Shown here piece after piece: positions 8,301 through 16,704 of a stretch of DNA of 49,678 nt (the first letter of the stretch is position 1; every line of letters begins with the position of its first letter). Made by a program: the position numbers and the translations under genes. Below the pieces are notes generated by a model. That model saw nothing but the letters and a program-made list of their open reading frames with translations, was not told where the DNA came from and searched no databases. Source of the stretch: Desulfuromusa sp. (GTDB lineage Bacteria; Desulfobacterota; Desulfuromonadia; Desulfuromonadales; Geopsychrobacteraceae); NCBI GenBank assembly GCA_021647765.1, contig JAKIUD010000016.1, positions 5,001 to 54,678 of the forward strand, given 5' to 3'.

Positions 8301-8862
8301 TGGTTGCATCCATTTTTCGCAAAGCTGTTTTTTTGCGTGATTTGAATTTTGTCACCCCGGCCGCTTCTTCAATCAAAGCACGCCGCTCCTCCGGCTTAGC
8401 ACTGACCAGCATTCCGACCTTACCCTGTTCAATAATCGAATAGGCTCGGGCACCAACCCCGGTATCCATAAACAACTCGGTAATATCAAGCAAACGGCAA
8501 GGGGTTTTATTAATCAGATACTCACTCTCACCACTTCGGTAAAGCCGACGAGTGACCATAATTTCAGTAAAATCTTTATAGGCCGCGGGGCAGAGTCCAG
8601 CTCGATTATCAAAAATAATTGACACCTGTGCCAAGCCGTGCGGCTTACGGGTTTCACTGCCACCAAAGATAACATCTTCCATCATCCGCCCACGTAGATG
8701 ACGAGCGTTCTGTTCCCCCATGACCCAACGAATAGCATCCACAATATTGCTCTTGCCACAGCCATTCGGGCCAACAATACCGGTAACTCCCTGTTCAAAA
8801 TCGAGAGATACTTTGTCAACAAAAGATTTGAAACCAATGATATCAAGACGTTTGATTTTCAT
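5317..8862 (-). CDS. smc: Chromosome segregation protein SMC
   Basis: This 1181-residue ATPase forms the ring core of bacterial condensin. The N-terminal head has the Walker A motif GPNGCGKSN (about 31-39) and a QGK motif in YSIIEQGKVGMLV. Two long coiled coils flank a hinge at about 510-670 (EGYGDGTRILL to GVLTGGTTG). The C-terminal head carries the ABC signature LLSGGEKAL (from about 1077) and Walker B FCILDEVDAPLDDAN (from about 1102). The domain order and length are standard. No scpA or scpB is present in the window. It heads the minus-strand cluster that runs through ftsY and zapA. Confidence 0.98.
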   Translation of the reverse strand: MKIKRLDIIGFKSFVDKVSLDFEQGVTGIVGPNGCGKSNIVDAIRWVMGEQNARHLRGRMMEDVIFGGSETRKPHGLAQVSIIFDNRAGLCPAAYKDFTEIMVTRRLYRSGESEYLINKTPCRLLDITELFMDTGVGARAYSIIEQGKVGMLVSAKPEERRALIEEAAGVTKFKSRKKTALRKMDATRQNLTRLGDIITEVRRQMSTLKRQAQRAEKFRNYRGEVKQIELSLAGNRFQKISAELSLTSQREQEQATILSRLDARLEEEDLQLEEQQLHLSLVEAEYSQAQEKIYHLGSEIQRVESERTMTIRQQEQLSAQETELQGELIDNTGRLAELEKEHLQLQQQDKVFAEKLETLRNEVKKREAGLKNSLSQEQQLNAQFEECRSELLDLFTQANRLANRRDEIDRRLSAEAERRQYTYKDSQNIQEQQIELQVRREQLIENLEQVRTLQDSLNERTEGLSDQLAQQRELLDKETTRQNKLRQQLGNNHSIKESLTALQRNFEGYGDGTRILLKENSAGKNIFADLLKVSAEFEVAVEMVLGARLQAVPVDNSSDIAAILLSLKEQQARATLLFPLRHLPMVTFATGIPLTRLVTPEQGSEQLVGQLLSGVFLVDAVPEYFEETLPVGVMLVDRQGVCFDWKGVLTGGTTGSSETGLLRRQRQLDEITGEISRLDKEFSASQKDLEQLQEHLLQLEEAQQAAISERHRLELQALDLAKDRQGLQTEDDHLNKRLALLVFDLEQIDEGREALTQEKEQLSEGSRQFEKRQLQLEDLSRQRQQALTELRAQLDSSRNELTAQRVGLASLQQQHHATGETLSRIEKQQREIEQRIVQLKQRKKDGLDSRQQLQEKNQHLQVELDLLLNRRAEQQQSNETIRDRSEQQRLRLDEFREQLRRVRSEAEELRKAVSQLQLRHHELQVDAEHVRQGILERYRVDLLEHLVPEATEDGLERQQQQLKRLQQRIESLGEVNLMAIDEYREQEERYDFLLQQRDDLNQSLDDLQKAITQINRTTRRRFKETFEQVNMKFQQVFPRIFNGGKAELRLTDESDLLETGVDIIVQPPGKRLQSVNLLSGGEKALTAVALIFSLFLIKPTPFCILDEVDAPLDDANIDRFADIVKEMTKQSQFIIITHSKRTMGIVDVMYGVTMQEPGISKLVSVRINDAPSGVVDNALSA

Positions 8863-8926
8863 ATCAAGATTAAAGAAGTTCCTTCGGATATTAAACCCTC
8901 TGGAAAAACGCAGAGAAGGTTCCTTT

Positions 8927-8964
8927 TAACATGGTGTGTTCAATTTTCACGGGGCGCCATGTTA
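8927..8964. promoter_or_regulatory. Inverted repeat in the smc/asmA divergent region
   Basis: TAACATGG (8927-8934) and CCATGTTA (8957-8964) are perfect inverted arms 22 bases apart. Neither strand has a following T-run, so a terminator is unlikely. Its place between two divergent genes suggests a protein-binding site, but no regulator is known. Confidence 0.35.
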
Positions 8965-9011
8965 TCAGGGGGGTGAAATCATGTAAAGAATAGAAGTCCA
9001 TCGTATTGCTC

Positions 9012-9040
9012 TTGCTGGTCAGAATCAGAACCGTTATGAT
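9012..9040 (+). promoter_or_regulatory. Candidate sigma-70 promoter for the AsmA-like gene
   Basis: TTGCTG (9012-9017) and TATGAT (9035-9040) are spaced by 17 bases and lie about 45 bases before the ATG at 9085. The boxes are imperfect. Confidence 0.4.
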
Positions 9041-9084
9041 AAGCATGAGACCTCGACAGTAAACTTTCCACGGGAATAGCCACA

Positions 9085-12000
9085 ATGAATCGATCAGCAG
9101 CACAAGTTTTGACCAGAATTATCTGTTACCTGCTGGTACTTCTCACTACAATTTTCACCCTGATAATTATTTTTCTCAGCCAACTTGATATAAATGATTA
9201 CCGTCTTTCACTTGAACAGCAACTAAGCTCCACACTGAACCAGCCGGTGCAAATTGGCCACAGCTCACTGACCTTCAGTCGGGGATTGGCTCTTGCGCTG
9301 GAAGATCTGCAGATCGGCCCAGATCACGCAATCCTGGCTGATATTCCACATATCACGGCGACATTAAAAATCGCACCTCTCTTCAATGGACAATTTATCC
9401 TCGATCAAGTCCAGATCGACAACCCAAAATTTAAACTCTGGCTTCCATTTCCTGAGCGTCCATCCAAAGGAACATCCCAGCGATTAATCAATTCATTGGG
9501 AATCAGAACCCTGACTGTTCATAATGCCAATCTAAAAGTTTTTCAAAAACAGCAGGACGGTGCTGTACTGCAACTGGAGCTAGCTAACCTTCATGCTATC
9601 CTCCGAAGCTGGAAACCTGAAAAAACCGGGAAACTGGTGGTTAGTGGGCAGTTACAAAAATATGGAGCTGATTTTCTGTTAGAAACCAGCCTCCCTTCAA
9701 GTCGGAATCCGGATATCTGGAGAAATGAGGAGCTTAAAACCCAGCTCACAATCAATGGGTTGTCGACCGAAAACATTCCCCTATTGCAGAAACAGGGATT
9801 TCCTGAATCCAGCAATTTAAACTTGAAGATTCAAGGCGTTCCAGGCACAGGGACAACCTTCACCACAACACTGTCTGGTTCCGGCAATAATGAACCATTA
9901 TTTTCACTTTCAGGTCGTTGGACATCTTCAAGCCAGCAAGATTCACTGACCAAACTAAAAGGGAAATTACGCAAAATTCCACTCAGCGGTGAATTTCACT
10001 TTATCCGACAAACAAAGAAATATTTTCTGGGCGGGCGTTTTGGAGCAGAAAACGTCGTCTTAACCCCGGAACTTCTAGAAGCATGGCATATTCCCAATGC
10101 CGACAAATTTATTTATGGAGAATTGGATCGCCTCATTGTCACCCTGGATAAGAGTTGGAATCCTGTAAAAAAATTCTCGGGTCTACCACGCATCGATGCC
10201 GAAATAACCCTCTGCAATCTTGAATGGGATGATCCTCAGTTGGCGCAGCTGGAGGATTTATCTGTTGAACTTTCTCTGGAAGATAAAACCATCAGTATTC
10301 GTGATGGGATTCTAATTTCTAATGGTCAAAATGTTGATTTTTCAGGTGAAATCACCAATCTATTTCAACATCCGCAACTTGACTTAAAGTTTAAATTCAA
10401 CCCCCGGATAGATGATTACATCTCTCGGCTTGATCTCCCTGCTGACTGGAGCATAACTGGAAATATTCCTGGTACTCTTAGTTTAAATGGCACCCTTTTC
10501 AGTCCAGATTTTCAACTACAAACCGACTTAAATTCAACCAAATTTCAATTGGGAACGCTATTTCATAAACAGCTACACGACCCCGGGACACTTCAGATCC
10601 GCGGTAGGTTCGCTGATAACCAGTTACAATTGGATCAGTTTTCTATCAGTTTAAACAACCTCGATATTTCTGGATCCGGCTATTTTCAACAAATTCAAGG
10701 CAGACTGGAATATCGTCTGGCGTTGGAACCCATTAGTTTCGGCAAGCTCAAACCATTTTCACCCTTGCTGCAACGTTTCCAGATCAAAGGTCAATTTGAG
10801 TCCATATTATCACAGCAACAAACAGGTCTACAGGGAACCTTATGGCTTAAGGATGTTGCTGCACACCTGACCTCTGCTATTGGTGGTCTGAACAGAACAA
10901 CTGGTGAAATCAATCTGGATAGCCATGGTTTCACCTTTCAAAACCTTCGAGCATCCCTGGGAAAATCGGATTTTATCATCAACGGAGTATTCAGTGACTG
11001 GAAAAATCCGCAACTCAGTCTGGATCTCAGTAGCAAAAAAGTTCGTGCCCATGACCTGATATTTCCAAACCCGCAACTCACCCTTTATGACCTGGACGGG
11101 CATCTACAAATCAATGCTGATGGTATCAGTTTTTCTCCAGTTAAAGTCCGATTGGAAGAAAACACCCTGGCAACAGTCAATGGTACTGTCAGCAATTTTA
11201 GTAACCCACAGATTTCCCTTGATATTCAATCCGACCGGGTTGATGTTCTGGATATTATCAATTTATTTTCCCACTCAAACTCAACAAAACCTGTTCACCG
11301 AGGGAGGAAAGGGGCACCGCTACGAATTAAAGTCTCAGCAAAAGAGGGAACTTTAGGCGGACTGATCTTCCAAAATGCTGAAGCGTTAATTGCAGGGGAC
11401 AACAACCAGCTCACCATCTTTCCATTAAGTTTTGACAGTGGAAAGGGGTGGTGTAAAACCCGGGTAGAATTTGACTATGGAGAGAAGATTGCCCCACTTA
11501 AGCTATCCGGCCATGTGGAAGAAATCCGCGCATCAGTTCTGCATCGGGATATATTTAAAAAACCTGGCTTGATCAATGGTCTTTTAAGGGGAGATTTCTA
11601 TATTGAAGGAAATCCGGGGAGTGATCATTTTTGGCAAGAAGCGAAGGGAGGGGTATATATACAGGTCAGAGACGGTACCCTAAAAAAATTTCATGGTCTG
11701 GCAAAAGTCTTTTCCCTGTTAAATGTCTCGCAGATATTTGCCGGAAAACTACCCGATATGGATAAAGAAGGGATGCCCTTCACATTGATGGAGGGAAGCA
11801 TGCTGATTGGAGCTGGTCAAATCAAGACAGAAGACCTAAAGATCACCAGTGAAGCAATGAATCTTTCTGTGGTAGGAACACAGGGGATAGTCGACGATAC
11901 GCTGGATTTTAATCTTGGAGTTATGCCATTGCGAACCGTTGATAAAATTATCACCTCAATTCCAATTGCTGGATGGGTTCTTGCAGGGAAAGATAAAGCA

Positions 12001-12186
12001 CTGATAACGGCTCAGTTTAAAATTACCGGAACCAGTGAAAAACCGCAGGTGACCGCTGTGCCGATTGGTTCTGTTTCGAAAACCGTCTTTGGTATTTTCA
12101 AACGAACCCTTGGTCTCCCAGGGAAATTAGTAAAAGATATCGGATCTTTATTTAAACAAGAACCTGAGAAAAAGGTCGAACCATAA
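9085..12186 (+). CDS. AsmA-like/YhdP-type envelope protein
   Basis: The 1033-residue protein has one N-terminal transmembrane helix (about 12-33). It then runs as a very long series of beta-rich segments of alternating polarity, as in the AsmA/TamB/YhdP superfamily. These proteins form hydrophobic grooves bridging inner and outer membranes and are implicated in phospholipid transport. The C-terminal part (GLLRGDFYIEGN, FHGLAKVFSLLNVSQIF, ITSIPIAGWVLAG) matches the AsmA-like C-terminal region. The start has only a weak ribosome site. It stands alone on the plus strand between divergent smc and convergent menG. The superfamily is confident; the substrate is unknown. Confidence 0.85.
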   Translation: MNRSAAQVLTRIICYLLVLLTTIFTLIIIFLSQLDINDYRLSLEQQLSSTLNQPVQIGHSSLTFSRGLALALEDLQIGPDHAILADIPHITATLKIAPLFNGQFILDQVQIDNPKFKLWLPFPERPSKGTSQRLINSLGIRTLTVHNANLKVFQKQQDGAVLQLELANLHAILRSWKPEKTGKLVVSGQLQKYGADFLLETSLPSSRNPDIWRNEELKTQLTINGLSTENIPLLQKQGFPESSNLNLKIQGVPGTGTTFTTTLSGSGNNEPLFSLSGRWTSSSQQDSLTKLKGKLRKIPLSGEFHFIRQTKKYFLGGRFGAENVVLTPELLEAWHIPNADKFIYGELDRLIVTLDKSWNPVKKFSGLPRIDAEITLCNLEWDDPQLAQLEDLSVELSLEDKTISIRDGILISNGQNVDFSGEITNLFQHPQLDLKFKFNPRIDDYISRLDLPADWSITGNIPGTLSLNGTLFSPDFQLQTDLNSTKFQLGTLFHKQLHDPGTLQIRGRFADNQLQLDQFSISLNNLDISGSGYFQQIQGRLEYRLALEPISFGKLKPFSPLLQRFQIKGQFESILSQQQTGLQGTLWLKDVAAHLTSAIGGLNRTTGEINLDSHGFTFQNLRASLGKSDFIINGVFSDWKNPQLSLDLSSKKVRAHDLIFPNPQLTLYDLDGHLQINADGISFSPVKVRLEENTLATVNGTVSNFSNPQISLDIQSDRVDVLDIINLFSHSNSTKPVHRGRKGAPLRIKVSAKEGTLGGLIFQNAEALIAGDNNQLTIFPLSFDSGKGWCKTRVEFDYGEKIAPLKLSGHVEEIRASVLHRDIFKKPGLINGLLRGDFYIEGNPGSDHFWQEAKGGVYIQVRDGTLKKFHGLAKVFSLLNVSQIFAGKLPDMDKEGMPFTLMEGSMLIGAGQIKTEDLKITSEAMNLSVVGTQGIVDDTLDFNLGVMPLRTVDKIITSIPIAGWVLAGKDKALITAQFKITGTSEKPQVTAVPIGSVSKTVFGIFKRTLGLPGKLVKDIGSLFKQEPEKKVEP

Positions 12187-12206
12187 AACGTTGTATTGGG
12201 TAGGAA

Positions 12207-12917
12207 CTAGCGTTTATCACCAACGTAAACCGTAGCAATTCCAAAAGTTTGATCGACATATTGCAGCCGTTGGAAACCTGCCTCACCCATCATGCGTGAG
12301 AATTCTTCCTGGCTGGGGAACTCAATCACTGAATCTGGTAGATACTGATAGGCGCTACGTTTGGACAACAGGCCACCGATAGTCGGTAAAATTTTCTGAA
12401 AATAGAGATAGTAGAGTTTACGAAACAGCTGGCTACGCGGATTAGAAAACTCAAGGATGACAACACTCCCACCCGGCTTAAGAACCCGGTACATTTCATT
12501 CAGACCAGTCTGGCGGTCGACAACATTGCGAATACCAAAAGCAATTGTGATCCCGTCAAAACAGTTATCCGGATGGGGAATTTCTTCACAGGGAGCATTG
12601 ACCAGCATAATTCGCCGACCGTGAGAAGATTTTTGCAGTTTGGATTGCCCCTGTACCAGCATTCCCTGCGTGAAATCCTCGCCGACAATGACCACAGAAG
12701 GATCGGTCTGTTCTGCAACCTCCAAAGCGACATCACAGGTTCCGGTCGCGATATCCAGAACTCTGCCATTTTTGGGAATACTCAACTGACTGACGGCAAA
12801 ACGCCGCCAGCGGCGGTCAATACCAAAAGAGAGCAGTCGGTTAAGAAGATCGTAACGGTAAGCGATGTCGTCAAACATCTGCCGCACACCGCGCCCTTTG
12901 TCAGATAACTGAAACAT
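12207..12917 (-). CDS. ubiE: Demethylmenaquinone/ubiquinone methyltransferase
   Basis: This SAM-dependent C-methyltransferase makes menaquinone (MenG) and, where present, ubiquinone (UbiE). The family blocks are present: MFDDIAYRYDLLNRLLSFGID near the N-terminus, the SAM motif VLDIATGTCDVAL, and VLKPGGSVVILEFSNP. A start at 12917 is chosen because an AGGAG site lies 7 bases before it. The frame is open seven codons further upstream. The product is 236 residues, normal for the family. An anaerobe of this type would use menaquinone, so the MenG activity is most likely. It converges with the AsmA-like gene, leaving only 20 bases between stop codons. Confidence 0.94.
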   Translation of the reverse strand: MFQLSDKGRGVRQMFDDIAYRYDLLNRLLSFGIDRRWRRFAVSQLSIPKNGRVLDIATGTCDVALEVAEQTDPSVVIVGEDFTQGMLVQGQSKLQKSSHGRRIMLVNAPCEEIPHPDNCFDGITIAFGIRNVVDRQTGLNEMYRVLKPGGSVVILEFSNPRSQLFRKLYYLYFQKILPTIGGLLSKRSAYQYLPDSVIEFPSQEEFSRMMGEAGFQRLQYVDQTFGIATVYVGDKR

Positions 12918-13045
12918 GTGTAAACTCCTGATAAACAACTTGCAAGGGAATCGCCGGGGAGCCTGTTTCTAGCACAGAGTTAGATCGTCGCCAACAAAAA
13001 ACCTTGCATTACAACCAGACCAAGAAAGTCGAGATAGATTTTTTT

Positions 13046-13459
13046 ATGATCAACAACAATAACCCGAAAAAACCGGTTGAAGTTTGTGCCGCTATTATCC
13101 AGCATCAAGAAAAAGTACTTATAACCCTACGTCCAGAAGACAAACGGCTTGGTGGATATTGGGAATTCCCCGGCGGGAAAATAGAAACAGGAGAATCACC
13201 ACAATTTGCATTAGTGCGTGAATTACACGAAGAGTTGGATATTGAAATTAGGGTCGGATCACTGCTGGAAACTGTCCACCATAGTTACGAATGGGGCACG
13301 GTGCTGATTCTCGCTTACTTGTGTACCTGGAAGAGTGGCGAAATTAAACATCTTGAAGTTGCTGATCATTGTTGGGTTGCACCGGCAAATCTTCTCAACT
13401 ATGATATTTTGGAAGCCGATCAGCCGATCATCAAAAAACTCCAGGAAGAGGAGAAATAG
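13046..13459 (+). CDS. mutT: MutT-like Nudix hydrolase (8-oxo-dGTP diphosphatase type)
   Basis: The 137-residue protein carries a full Nudix box, GGKIETGESPQFALVRELHEELDI, preceded by LGGYWEFPGG, the typical MutT context. Such enzymes hydrolyse oxidised nucleotides to sanitise the pool. I start at the ATG at 13046, since the frame extends 14 codons upstream with residues unlike the family. The ribosome site is weak. The stop is followed after 2 bases by the ATG of the next gene, so the pair is almost certainly cotranscribed. Function as a true 8-oxo-dGTPase is by family; other Nudix substrates are possible. Confidence 0.85.
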   Translation: MINNNNPKKPVEVCAAIIQHQEKVLITLRPEDKRLGGYWEFPGGKIETGESPQFALVRELHEELDIEIRVGSLLETVHHSYEWGTVLILAYLCTWKSGEIKHLEVADHCWVAPANLLNYDILEADQPIIKKLQEEEK

Positions 13460-13461
13460 CT

Positions 13462-14301
13462 ATGAGTATTCGTCTGACGATTCTATGTGAAAACAGCGTT
13501 GACAAAGTCAGTCCCTATGGATTGCTTGGAGAGCATGGCTTTTCCTGCCATCTACAGACCCCTAACGGCAATTATTTATTTGATACTGGTGGCGGCATGA
13601 CAATCATGAACAATGCTAAACTCCTTGGGATCGACTTCAGAAAATTACATGGGATCATGTTCAGCCACGGTCATTTTGATCATACCGGTGGGCTGAAGCA
13701 AGTTCTGGAAAAAACCGGTAAAATCCCCATCTATGCCCATCCTGATCTATTTTCTGAGCATTACAGTAAAAACAGCGGAAAAATGCACAACATCGGGGTT
13801 CCCTGGCCACGAGCTGAACTTGAAAAACTGGGTGCCGATTTTAAATTCTCCACAGCACCTTGCCAGATTACACCTGATTTGCTCCTATCAGGAGAGGTTC
13901 CGCACCTCTCCAAAGTAGAAACCGGTGACCCCAATCTATTATCTCATTCTGCATCAGGAGAACAAATCACCGATCCACTCCGTGACGACCTGTCACTGTT
14001 CATTAATACCGATAAAGGATTGGTAATTTTACTCGGCTGTGCCCATGCCGGATTACTGAATATTATTGATCATGCCATTCAGATCACCGGACAGAAAAAA
14101 ATCTATATGGTCTTGGGTGGAACACATCTAAAGTTCTGCAGCGAAGCACAGATGACTGCCACCCTGAACCGACTGGAAGATCTCGATATTGACAAAATCG
14201 GCGCATCACACTGTACCGGTTTAAGGGGGGCACGGATGCTGGCAGAACGTTTTGGTGAGTGCTTTTTCTCCGCTTCAGTCGGAACGGAAATTGACATCTG
14301 A
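13462..14301 (+). CDS. MBL-fold metallohydrolase (COG1237-like)
   Basis: The 279-residue protein has the metallo-beta-lactamase motif FSHGHFDHTGG (about 65-75) and later metal-ligand blocks VILLGCAHAG and ASHCTG. The opening (LTILCENSVDKV, LLGEHGFSCHL, FDTGGG) fits the COG1237 group. This group includes enzymes annotated as dihydropterin aminobenzene phosphate synthases in methanopterin work. That name should not be transferred: most bacterial members have unknown substrates. It is linked to mutT by a 2-base gap. Confidence 0.8.
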   Translation: MSIRLTILCENSVDKVSPYGLLGEHGFSCHLQTPNGNYLFDTGGGMTIMNNAKLLGIDFRKLHGIMFSHGHFDHTGGLKQVLEKTGKIPIYAHPDLFSEHYSKNSGKMHNIGVPWPRAELEKLGADFKFSTAPCQITPDLLLSGEVPHLSKVETGDPNLLSHSASGEQITDPLRDDLSLFINTDKGLVILLGCAHAGLLNIIDHAIQITGQKKIYMVLGGTHLKFCSEAQMTATLNRLEDLDIDKIGASHCTGLRGARMLAERFGECFFSASVGTEIDI

Positions 14302-14337
14302 TAACAGCGCAAAAGTCAGCTCTCCAGGTTGCAGCGA

Positions 14338-14381
14338 TTTTCCAGGGAAAAACATCCACAGGATGTCGATACCCTGGGAAA
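14338..14381 (+). other. Bipartite hairpin after the MBL gene
   Basis: Outer arms TTTCCAGGG (14339-14347 region) and CCCTGGGAAA (14372-14381) pair with one bulge. They enclose a perfect ACATCC/GGATGT hairpin (14352-14357 with 14361-14366). It lies just upstream of a terminator-like hairpin. Confidence 0.45.
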
Positions 14382-14408
14382 TCACGATCCTCTGGTGATT
14401 GAGTTTTT
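14380..14408 (+). terminator. Rho-independent terminator after the MBL gene
   Basis: AATCAC and GTGATT form a six-pair stem around a nine-base loop, followed by GAGTTTTTG. It lies between two convergent genes, about 80 bases after the MBL stop. Confidence 0.55.
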
Positions 14409-14480
14409 GTCTGGCTAACAGAGAGAACAAACGACCCCAAGCAGACTACGTGTTAATATCGGCTCGAAACCATATCCAGG

Positions 14481-15257
14481 CTATTTTCCCTGCCAATTAG
14501 GCGAACGCTTTTCCACAAACGCCTTCACCCCTTCTTCTGCATCAGCAGTAGCACAGAGTCCAGCAAAAAGATCGTCCATACTATCTAAAGCCTGGTGATA
14601 AGGGATATCCTGAAGCTGGGCAAGGCCTCTTTTGCCAATTTGCAACGCAAGCGGACTCTTGGCAATTAATTTTTCCGCCAGTTTCAACGTTTCCTGCTGC
14701 AAATCAGCAGCAGCAACCACCTTATTAACCAAGCCGAGTTTTTCTGCTTCTGCTGCGCTGATCATGTCACCGGTTAAAACCATTTCCATCGTCTTCTTTT
14801 TTCCAACGATCTTTGTCATCGGAACCGCTGGACCGAGACAGATTAAACCGACATTGATTGCTGTGGTGCCAAAAGTTGCCGTTTCTGCAGCGACAGTTAA
14901 ATCGCAAGCAAATGAGAGCCCGGCTCCGTTTGCCAACGCCAACCCCTGCACCGAGGCGATCGTCGGTTTATTTATTTTTGCCAGGGTATGATAAAAAGCA
15001 TCGATGCCGTATAAAAACTGACGATATTCCAAGTATGATTTATTGTTGAATTGATCGAGAGAGATGCCGGTACAAAAATGTTTCCCCGCAGCATCAATCA
15101 CGATGACCCTGACCTCACTATCATTCTCCATATCCCATAAGGCCTGATCTAATTGATCAGCAAATTCAGGGATAAATGTATTCATTGCTTCGGGGCGATT
15201 TAGGGTAATAAAACCAATTTTCTTCTGTTTTTGAGTCAAAATTAATTCAGCTGACAT
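14481..15257 (-). CDS. Crotonase-superfamily protein lacking both hydratase glutamates
   Basis: The 258-residue protein has the crotonase fold: FITLNRPEAMNTF at the N-terminus, the oxyanion-hole region AAGKHFCTGISLD, and NGAGLSFACD. Aligned by eye with the crotonase at 43546, the two catalytic glutamates of enoyl-CoA hydratase fall on Gly113 and Ala133 here. It is therefore probably an isomerase, a thioesterase-like enzyme or an unknown variant rather than a hydratase. It is the last gene of the minus-strand catabolic array, 245 bases after the M24 peptidase, so it may have its own promoter. Confidence 0.82.
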   Translation of the reverse strand: MSAELILTQKQKKIGFITLNRPEAMNTFIPEFADQLDQALWDMENDSEVRVIVIDAAGKHFCTGISLDQFNNKSYLEYRQFLYGIDAFYHTLAKINKPTIASVQGLALANGAGLSFACDLTVAAETATFGTTAINVGLICLGPAVPMTKIVGKKKTMEMVLTGDMISAAEAEKLGLVNKVVAAADLQQETLKLAEKLIAKSPLALQIGKRGLAQLQDIPYHQALDSMDDLFAGLCATADAEEGVKAFVEKRSPNWQGK

Positions 15258-15432
15258 TTTAAATCCTCCTTAAGTTGGAAAAAACGACATCAATGGTGTT
15301 CTTTAAGAGAAAGGTTCCATCTCTCCACTAACGCGAAGAGGGGTGGACATTTCCTGATTCAAACATTCTGTCCGACGAAAAAAAGAGTATTCTTCCGCTA
15401 TCAAAGAAACACCCTCATCGGTTTTTTAGCTG

Positions 15433-15444
15433 CCATAGCTATGG
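15433..15444. promoter_or_regulatory. 12-bp perfect palindrome
   Basis: CCATAGCTATGG lies between the M24 peptidase stop and the crotonase start. It could be an operator or the tip of a weak hairpin. There is no T-run on the minus strand, where transcription would pass. Confidence 0.3.
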
Positions 15445-15502
15445 GCTGAAAAGGAACTGATATATGAGCCAAACAGCTGGGTTTGCAGCCGGACATTCAT
15501 TG

Positions 15503-16678
15503 TCAGACAGGCTCCCAGACACTGATCAATTCATCCGAGAGCGGAGTGAGCCGTTCACCGCCGGAGCGGGTCACAACAAAGGTATTTTCGATCCCAATTG
15601 GCCCAAGATCGGGAAACACAAATTTAGGCTCAATGGCAATTGTCTGTCCTGCAATCAACTGTTGATCAAAACCCTGAGCAAGAACCGGCATCTCATCCAG
15701 CTCCAGCCCGACACCATGGCCGACAAACTTGGCGTTTTCTCCCGGAACCCCCATAAAATAATCACCTAAACCAGCAGCCTGTGCCATTTCTGTCGCCAAA
15801 TCAAATAAGTCGGCACAAACTGCTCCCGGTTGGAGTTGTGCGACCACCGCAGCCTGGATCTCGCAGGCAACATTAAAAGCATTCATAAGTTTACTGTTCA
15901 GCTGACCACAAACAAACATCCGTGTCATATCGATGATATAGCCATCAAAAACCCCGGTATAATCGATCAAAACTGGTTGGTCGATTTCAATCACACACTC
16001 TGATGCTCCATGGGGTGAAGCGGGAGACAATCCCTTTCCGGTGACCGCCCCATCAAAAAAACCGCTGCCACTCCCAGTACCGGCAACGGCCAGCCCGAGA
16101 AACAATTCCTGATTAAAAGCACGCATCCGCACATAGCCTTCACCTCCAGCTTTACGTAAACGAGCCTCGAACTCAGCAGCCAGATCAATCTCACGCATAC
16201 CAGACTGAAGGAAACTCGGAACTGCGGCAAAAACCTGGCAAATCTTCTTGCCAGCATGCCGTAAACGGTCAACCTCCCATTCTGACTTTACCGAACGCAA
16301 AGTGCGATTAAGCACAGAAATATCGACAAAATCGACCTCGGGGAGCAGTTTTTTATAGTAGTTATATTGTTGCACCGGAGCCACATCGAAAGTCATACCA
16401 ATCTTCCGCTGGCCTTCGAACATCGATGCAAAATTCTTGCTCCGCGGAAAGGGGCGAATATCATCAATGCAAGCTTCACCTTTGGCTCGTTCAAAGCTCT
16501 TGCGCACCAGCAGAATTGGTTTCCCCTGTGCTGGCACCCAGAGGGTAGAGTTCTGTCGAGTCGCAGTAAAATAATAAACATCTATAGGGTAAATAAACAG
16601 AACACCATCGAGCTTCTCTTCCTGCAGTTTTTTCTGCAGGTTGGCAATTCTTGCCGGACATTCGTTTTTCAGTGACAT
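15503..16678 (-). CDS. M24 family Xaa-Pro aminopeptidase-like protein
   Basis: The 391-residue protein has an N-terminal creatinase-like domain (about 1-150) and a pita-bread metallopeptidase domain. Putative metal ligands are all visible: the Asp pair in LIDYTG and IIDMTRMF, His in FVGHGVGLELDE, and the Glu pair in IAIEPKF and GIENTFVV. The family includes Xaa-Pro aminopeptidases, prolidases and creatinase. The ATG lies 26 bases after icmF. Its place in a leucine/isovalerate array could mean that it releases amino acids from peptides, but that is inference. Confidence 0.88.
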   Translation of the reverse strand: MSLKNECPARIANLQKKLQEEKLDGVLFIYPIDVYYFTATRQNSTLWVPAQGKPILLVRKSFERAKGEACIDDIRPFPRSKNFASMFEGQRKIGMTFDVAPVQQYNYYKKLLPEVDFVDISVLNRTLRSVKSEWEVDRLRHAGKKICQVFAAVPSFLQSGMREIDLAAEFEARLRKAGGEGYVRMRAFNQELFLGLAVAGTGSGSGFFDGAVTGKGLSPASPHGASECVIEIDQPVLIDYTGVFDGYIIDMTRMFVCGQLNSKLMNAFNVACEIQAAVVAQLQPGAVCADLFDLATEMAQAAGLGDYFMGVPGENAKFVGHGVGLELDEMPVLAQGFDQQLIAGQTIAIEPKFVFPDLGPIGIENTFVVTRSGGERLTPLSDELISVWEPV

Positions 16679-16704
16679 AGAGAGATCCTTTCCTGTCCCG
16701 GCGA

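Noticed and set aside
8927..8964. Terminator between smc and the AsmA-like gene
   Set aside because: No T-run follows the stem on either strand, and the flanking genes diverge.
13462..14301. Naming the MBL protein a methanopterin-pathway synthase
   Set aside because: The annotation is common for COG1237 but comes from archaeal work, and nothing in the context supports it.
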